Positions 3,851 through 6,231 of a stretch of 6,231 nt of DNA are shown here, in pieces. The DNA comes from CBDUSL01 sp965370265 (GTDB lineage Bacteria > Patescibacteriota > Patescibacteriia > JAXHNJ01): positions 1-6,231 of the forward strand of contig CBDUSL010000040.1 in NCBI GenBank assembly GCA_965370265.1. The letters run 5' to 3'. Made by a program: the position numbers and the translations under genes. Within the stretch, counting starts at the first letter, position 1. Each line of letters opens with the position of its first letter. The notes under the pieces are model-generated. The model was not told the DNA's origin and made no database searches. It saw only the letters and a list, made by a program, of their open reading frames with translations.

Positions 3851-6231
3851 TTAGTCTTTAAAGCTAACTTTTATTTTTTTCTCTTCTAATTCGAACTCTT
3901 TTAAAGACTTTGCTTCATCAACTTTACTCTCTTCGACTAAATTAATTGAATCAGCTAAGGTATCATTTTTAATATCTTTTTCATACCTTTCAAACATTCC
4001 TTTTATTAGCTTATCTTTGCTGAAATACAATATATCTACTTTATCTTTAATAGTAAGTCCGGTTTTTTTACGCAAGGCGTTTATCTGGCGGACAGTTTCA
4101 CGAACCATGCCTTGTTCTTTTAATTCGTCAGTAATGGTTAAATCAAGCGATACAATTATCTCTCCCTCTTCTTTAGTTTTAAATTCACTACTAGTTGCTT
4201 TTTTATCTTTACCAATTTGGACCTCTTTTACATTTAATTCATCTTTCAATATTTCCAGATACCGGTCATCCAAAGATTTTGCTTTTACTATTAATTGGCC
4301 TAAAGGCTGACGAACTTTAATTCCATTTTCCGCTCTTAGGGCATGTCCTATAACTACCACCTGGCGAACCAGAGCCATATCCTCCATTAATGCCTCTTCT
4401 GTTATTTTTTCAAATTCAGGCCAATCTTCAAGATGAACAGACTTTTTCCCGCCTTTTAAGTTACGATAAATTTCTTCGGCAATAAATGGTGTAAAAGGGG
4501 CCAATAGTTTACTGAGTGTAATAAGAACCTGATTTAAAGATGATAAAGCCCTCTTCTTATCATCTTCGTCATTTCCTTTGAATCTAGAACGGCTTCTCCT
4601 TAAATACCAGGTGGAAAGATCGGAAACAAAAACACTTATTTTTCTCGAAGCATTGGTCAGCTGGTAGTTATCCAAATCATCCGTCACCTTCTGAGTCAAA
4701 TTATTTAATTTTGACAATATCCATCTATCGAGAACTTGTTCGCTTTTTATTTCTTCTATTTTATCTCCTTCATACATTTTATAAAAAGTAACTACATTCA
4801 TCAGGGTATTAAAAACTTTTTTTATCACCTCTTCAATTCCTTTCAGGTCAAAAAGCTTGGTTTCACCGGGCTGGTTCATAGTATAAAAATACCAGCGAGC
4901 GGCATCAGCTCCGTACTTTTCAAAAATTTCGTCAGGTTTCACAATATTACCCTTGGACTTTGACATTTTTTTGCCCTTTTTATCCAACACCAGTCCCAAA
5001 CAAATAACATTTTTGTAACTTGGTCCTTTATCCAAAAGAGTGGAAATTGCCAAAAGAGTATAAAACCAGCCTCGAGTCTGATCCATTGCTTCCGATATGA
5101 AGTCGGCTGGAAAACTCAGGCCCTTGTCAATTCTTTCCTTATTTTCAAAAGGATAATGCCATTGAGCAAAAGGCATTGCGCCTGAATCAAACCAGCAATC
5201 AATTACTTCCGGCACTCGAGTCATTTCTCCCCCGCATGGGCACTTTAGCTTAATATCGTCAACATGAGGCCGATGAAGATCTCCTTTGTATCCTTCTAAT
5301 TCCTTCCGTGCACCAACACACTCATACTTTTCGCATTTTTCGCATTGCCAAATCGGCAAAGGAGTGCCCCAATATCTTTCACGGCTAATCGCCCAATCTT
5401 TTGCTTCGTTTATCCATTCCCCAAATCTCCCTTCTTTTATATAGCCTGGAACCCAGTTTATTTTTTCGTTATTCTTTTTTAATTCATTCCGGAGTTTTGA
5501 CATGGCAATAAACCAGGAATTTTTAGCGTAATAGAGCAAGGGTGAATCACAGCGCCAGCAAAAAGGATAATCATGGGTGTATTTCTCGGTTTTATAAAAC
5601 AGGTTATGATCTTTAAGATATTGAATGATTTCCTGTTCAAGTTTTTTTTCTTTAACAAAGCGGCCTTTCCAGGGTTTAACTAAATCGTTAAACTTACCGT
5701 TTTCTTCAACCGTGTGAATCTTCGGCAAATCCACCTTTTCTCCCAGATTATAATCGTCTTCACCGTACATTACCGCCGTATGGACTACACCCGTTCCTTC
5801 TTCAATCGTGACAAAATCAGCCAAAGTAAGATAATAGGCTTTTTTGTCTCCTTCTTTTTCTAAATTTAAAAAGTCAAAAAGAGGCTTGTATTTTTTTCCT
5901 TCTAGGTCTTTAGCTTTAAATTCCTCCACTACTTTATATTCACCTTCTAAAATATCAATCTTGTTTTTGGCTAAAATATAAAACTCTTTTCCTGCTTTAA
6001 CTTTTACGTATTCTATTGAAGGGCCCAAAGCTAAAGCGACATTACCAGGCAAAGTCCAAGGAGTAGTTGTCCAAGCCAAAACAAAAGTCTTTGGCTTGTC
6101 CGCCGAAGCCTTGGCGGAGGTGGGCTCATCAACTAATTCAAATTTAACAAAAATAGAATCCTCTTCTATACTCTGGTAACCCTGGGCTACTTCATGCGAA
6201 GAAAGAACCGTACCACAGCGAGGGCACTGGG
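3851..6231 (-). CDS. ileS: Isoleucyl-tRNA synthetase, eukaryote/archaea-like type (N-terminus beyond window)
   Basis: Charges tRNA-Ile in the cytoplasm and edits mischarged valine. The frame is open from the window edge (first full codon 6229-6227) to TAA at 3853-3851: 792 visible residues. About 200 N-terminal residues including HIGH are missing. In order: QCPRCGTVLSSHEVAQGY (1-18), CP1 editing core WTTTPWTLPGN (53-63), editing pocket GTGVVHTAVMYGEDDY (145-160; H150 and D159 match the catalytic pair), YPFCWRCDSPLLYY (221-234), a probable zinc site C296/C299...C330/C332, CWFDSGAMPFAQWHYPFE (345-362), KMSKS (421-425), then the anticodon-binding region with WYLRRSRSRF (541-550) and IKVRQPL (637-643). 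RPHVDDI...RVPEVIDCWFDSGAMP and RRSRxRF point to the IleS2 class, whose bacterial members can be mupirocin-insensitive (family knowledge, not shown here). A 10-residue palindromic insert lies at about 36-46. ValS and LeuS are excluded by these motifs. recO follows after 2 bp. Confidence 0.96.
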   Translation of the reverse strand, partial: QCPRCGTVLSSHEVAQGYQSIEEDSIFVKFELVDEPTSAKASADKPKTFVLAWTTTPWTLPGNVALALGPSIEYVKVKAGKEFYILAKNKIDILEGEYKVVEEFKAKDLEGKKYKPLFDFLNLEKEGDKKAYYLTLADFVTIEEGTGVVHTAVMYGEDDYNLGEKVDLPKIHTVEENGKFNDLVKPWKGRFVKEKKLEQEIIQYLKDHNLFYKTEKYTHDYPFCWRCDSPLLYYAKNSWFIAMSKLRNELKKNNEKINWVPGYIKEGRFGEWINEAKDWAISRERYWGTPLPIWQCEKCEKYECVGARKELEGYKGDLHRPHVDDIKLKCPCGGEMTRVPEVIDCWFDSGAMPFAQWHYPFENKERIDKGLSFPADFISEAMDQTRGWFYTLLAISTLLDKGPSYKNVICLGLVLDKKGKKMSKSKGNIVKPDEIFEKYGADAARWYFYTMNQPGETKLFDLKGIEEVIKKVFNTLMNVVTFYKMYEGDKIEEIKSEQVLDRWILSKLNNLTQKVTDDLDNYQLTNASRKISVFVSDLSTWYLRRSRSRFKGNDEDDKKRALSSLNQVLITLSKLLAPFTPFIAEEIYRNLKGGKKSVHLEDWPEFEKITEEALMEDMALVRQVVVIGHALRAENGIKVRQPLGQLIVKAKSLDDRYLEILKDELNVKEVQIGKDKKATSSEFKTKEEGEIIVSLDLTITDELKEQGMVRETVRQINALRKKTGLTIKDKVDILYFSKDKLIKGMFERYEKDIKNDTLADSINLVEESKVDEAKSLKEFELEEKKIKVSFKD
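6092..6121 (-). repeat. GC-rich palindromic element inserted in frame in ileS
   Basis: About 30 bp encode TSAKASADKP (visible IleS residues 37-46) in a loop just before the conserved WTTTPWTL editing block. The core is a perfect inverted repeat: TCCGCC (6099-6104) and GGCGGA (6113-6118) with an 8-nt middle. Its GC content stands out sharply from the AT-rich gene. Removing exactly 30 bp leaves VDEPKTFVLAWTTT, a natural-looking IleS sequence. Alternative edges one codon over (6095-6124) work equally well because a CC dinucleotide flanks both sides. From memory, SAKASADK-like peptides recur in unrelated CPR proteins, much like the protein-coding palindromic elements of Rickettsia; that is recall, not a search result. 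Confidence 0.7.

Noticed and set aside
4017..4963. Two plus-strand open frames (4017-4310 and 4736-4963) inside ileS
   Set aside because: Both are antisense to conserved IleS coding sequence and their products look like random hydrophobic/Ser-rich translation.
6077..6079. TTG as a possible start for ileS, giving a 742-residue protein
   Set aside because: The frame stays open upstream to the window edge and encodes conserved IleS sequence (QCPRCG...EVAQGY), so this TTG is an internal Leu and the gene is cut by the window.
1..6231. Search for CRISPR arrays, tRNA genes, insertion sequences and defence genes
   Set aside because: No regularly spaced direct repeats, cloverleaf-like segments, transposase motifs or defence domains were seen; almost all bases are accounted for by five genes.

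Overview
This AT-rich window looks like chromosomal sequence from a small-genome bacterium. The likeliest source is a member of the Patescibacteria (candidate phyla radiation, CPR). That assignment is an inference from three things: a membrane-anchored protein with DUF11-like repeats and a C-terminal GPLPP-type domain of the kind common in CPR genomes; a eukaryote/archaea-like isoleucyl-tRNA synthetase; and a short GC-rich palindrome translated in frame inside that synthetase. No rRNA or other phylogenetic marker is present, so the placement is tentative.

Layout: (1) 1-401, minus strand, the N-terminal third of tgt (queuine/preQ1 tRNA-ribosyltransferase), cut by the window edge. (2) 402-473, a 72-bp divergent control region. 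(3) 474-1082, plus strand, pgsA (phosphatidylglycerophosphate synthase), starting at TTG behind a clear Shine-Dalgarno. (4) 1083-1133, a hairpin with a T-tract that serves the convergent ends of pgsA and the next gene. (5) 1134-3059, minus strand, a 641-aa single-pass membrane protein with four beta-rich extracytoplasmic repeats. (6) 3060-3092, a short gap with a strong extended -10 promoter so close to the ATG that the mRNA would be nearly leaderless. (7) 3093-3848, minus strand, recO. (8) 3851-6231, minus strand, ileS, whose N-terminus is beyond the window. There is no gene-free stretch above 72 bp.

The minus-strand block reads ileS -> recO -> DUF11-like membrane protein. ileS and recO are separated by only 2 bp and are probably co-transcribed; the membrane-protein gene follows in the same direction but has its own promoter. 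tgt and pgsA diverge from a shared control region. The genes are mostly housekeeping (tRNA modification, phospholipid head-group synthesis, recombination repair, tRNA charging) and do not form an obvious single pathway. The two most unusual items are the in-frame palindromic insertion in ileS (about 6092-6121) and the uncharacterised repeat protein with its near-leaderless promoter. I see no defence system, CRISPR array, transposase or RNA gene.
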